Positions 50,901 to 51,004 of a stretch of DNA of 51,004 nt are shown piece after piece. The first letter of the stretch is position 1. Every line of letters starts with the position of its first letter. The notes beneath the pieces are model-generated. The model saw only the letters and a list, made by a program, of their open reading frames with translations, searched no databases and had not been told where the DNA came from. Source of the DNA: Pseudomonas capeferrum (GTDB taxonomy: Bacteria > Pseudomonadota > Gammaproteobacteria > Pseudomonadales > Pseudomonadaceae); the NCBI RefSeq assembly GCF_013523055.1, contig NZ_JAAMQM010000033.1, forward strand, positions 1 to 51,004, written 5' to 3'. The position numbers were made by a program, and so were the translations under genes.

Positions 50901-51004
50901 CCATCGGCCGAATAGGTGTAGCGCGTGTCGATCGACGGTTGGCCATGGCCGGGATGGTTGAGGTGCTGGGTCACCCGCGGCATCGGATCGACCCCTGAGC
51001 CGAT
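47939..51004 (-). CDS. Rhs/YD-repeat protein, 5' end beyond window
   Basis: At least 1021 residues of a YD-repeat protein; the frame stays open to the window edge, so the N-terminus is missing. Many repeats of the form Y-D-x-x-G-R/N-L (TYDDHGNLKSRTL, YDNSGRLAKTSL, YDTRGRLTTYG, EYDALNRLRTV) mark the shell-forming region of Rhs and Tc-B/C toxins. No terminal core motif (R-Y-x-x-D-P-x-G) and no toxin domain follow: the protein stops at GYDPVNILSSTQSVA with TGA, and a terminator comes soon after. It may be a truncated Rhs, a Tc-like component, or a separate family. It is convergent with the fimbrial operon. Confidence 0.82.
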   Translation of the reverse strand: MGSGVDPMPRVTQHLNHPGHGQPSIDTRYTYSADGHNFLGGNVALEWKDDGLDNLFRKALDYDYGTTETLWVDGKPVRSIVRSFNKFHLITTEAICHGSQLGNDDKEVIGDNIRQVTTAYNLLADRTFAEQPNYCQLPHGVETQWWLKSNATRNRKETVSSTYDDHGNLKSRTLANGIEETYSWYDKAEADYPGDEQGFVRHLKEKTEKPANGHSGSALARTTRYSYQRLPVLAASAAQTQQDFWLALNSETLASGRDLKTVSHRYLQAADETVQPDKPLVHGRLQAQVTAFPNPEADKRGAPKTLDTRIEHAYTFEALDWQETAQADHARDRSYMLKLRGLRVLQDKQTLTGFDGAAKETRVQHSLATGEMVLSRDDTDVEILTLFDPLRRVTHEIVSPGKPEEAERRYEYQLCASESDQATQARIDVKNVKTVAYFDGAYRTVEEQRDDADKEWSEGGFRSTYKATYDAWGNVASETEIDWLKDHELHLVSHVRYDAWGEQLCVIGPDGVGEFAEIDPIGDGSTGPITREWRQQVLDDKGQELENGTKTGVTESQLNLFDNPVRARRLIKRAPADEQETEIKSQTITDYDGFGRRVKEVSGLVEDSQQQEAFTYDPFDRLLNHQLREGEVVVRTYAAHSEKDLPVTIKVGDALLGEQGFDGLDRMVLSKTGGREQTYGYLTGQLKPCTVKTPKGEIQYTYQPHLSEEPVRRILGGQEAAYTLDSKSARLESCSEEGGQAFSRTYFSTGEVKTETRGEYDMAYAYSFRGRLESYVDVLNQTQSYVYDNSGRLAKTSLGALVSEFEYDALSRTLSFKTVEIDDNASPVNSLKTTLGYDELEREISRTFTFGDSPEQVLTQEYDDFDRMTKRTLKEGNTTLREETYKYDTRGRLTTYGCEGDQCPVDPYGKHITGQVFRFDALDNITQVLTRFPGGTNMAVYHFENPDPVQLSRITNNGGAPYPAEIKLEYDANGNLTRDDAGRALEYDALNRLRTVTDPVQGDCTYGYDPVNILSSTQSVA

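Noticed and set aside
48000..50999. Plus-strand frames opposite the Rhs gene (for example 49085-50299)
   Set aside because: They have no ribosome sites or recognisable motifs and mirror the YD repeats of the minus strand.

Overview
The window looks like a Pseudomonas chromosome, most likely the P. putida group. The evidence is high-GC coding sequence, the P. putida type of REP palindromes, the gltX/tRNA-Ala/tRNA-Glu cluster, the tmk-holB-tatD-RgsA-TetR order, the maf/yceD-rpmF-plsX-fab-pabC-mltG cluster, and the rluC/rne/murB-ptpA-kdsB-lpxK-exbD-exbB-comEC block. These are recognised from memory of pseudomonad gene order; no search was run. About 42 kb is conserved core genome. Only the last ~8 kb (fimbrial operon and a cut-off Rhs gene) looks accessory.

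Layout. 1-3,415: a REP pair; a small heat-shock gene (ibpA-like) with a heat-shock promoter and a probable ROSE RNA thermometer; dusC; a possible small ORF; a thioesterase; and an Ala-Glu-Ala-Glu tRNA operon read leftward from an rRNA-like promoter. 3,648-8,936: gltX and uvrB leftward, then tyrB and tRNA-Asn rightward. 8,995-11,359: a DUF1285 gene, a DUF4823 lipoprotein gene and a TetR gene leftward, then the small RNA RgsA rightward. 11,423-21,309: a long leftward series, yceD-rpmF-plsX-fabD-fabG-acpP-fabF-pabC-mltG-tmk-holB-tatD, covering fatty-acid initiation and elongation, folate, peptidoglycan and DNA replication. 21,405-24,905: maf rightward; sppA, a HAD phosphatase and rluC leftward. 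24,906-29,207: a ~690-nt leader and RNase E with a repeat-expanded scaffold tail. 29,318-36,149: leftward comEC-exbB-exbD-lpxK-trm112-kdsB-ptpA-murB, with most junctions overlapping. 36,294-39,287: a DUF2062 membrane protein, an ABC exporter pair and a GST. 39,620-42,664: fadE and a PA2817-type gene. 42,846-47,864: a pilin-chaperone-usher-adhesin operon. 47,939-51,004: the 3' part of an Rhs/YD-repeat gene that runs off the window.

How parts connect. The leftward lipid/envelope block supplies acyl carrier protein, acyl-ACP elongation and acyl-phosphate for phospholipids, and is physically linked to Kdo/lipid A (kdsB, lpxK) and peptidoglycan (murB, mltG) genes further along. RgsA, encoded 6 kb from acpP, carries an unpaired segment that can form 15 continuous base pairs over the acpP ribosome-binding site; both strands of that interaction can be read in this window. 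The best points for follow-up are this sRNA-acpP duplex, the apparently leaderless yceD transcript that starts the lipid operon, the ROSE-like leader of the small heat-shock gene, the 48-bp repeat expansion in RNase E, the inverted repeat and intercistronic hairpins of the fimbrial operon, and the Rhs gene that stops where a variable C-terminus would be expected. I found no CRISPR array, insertion sequence, prophage or other clearly unknown multi-gene system.
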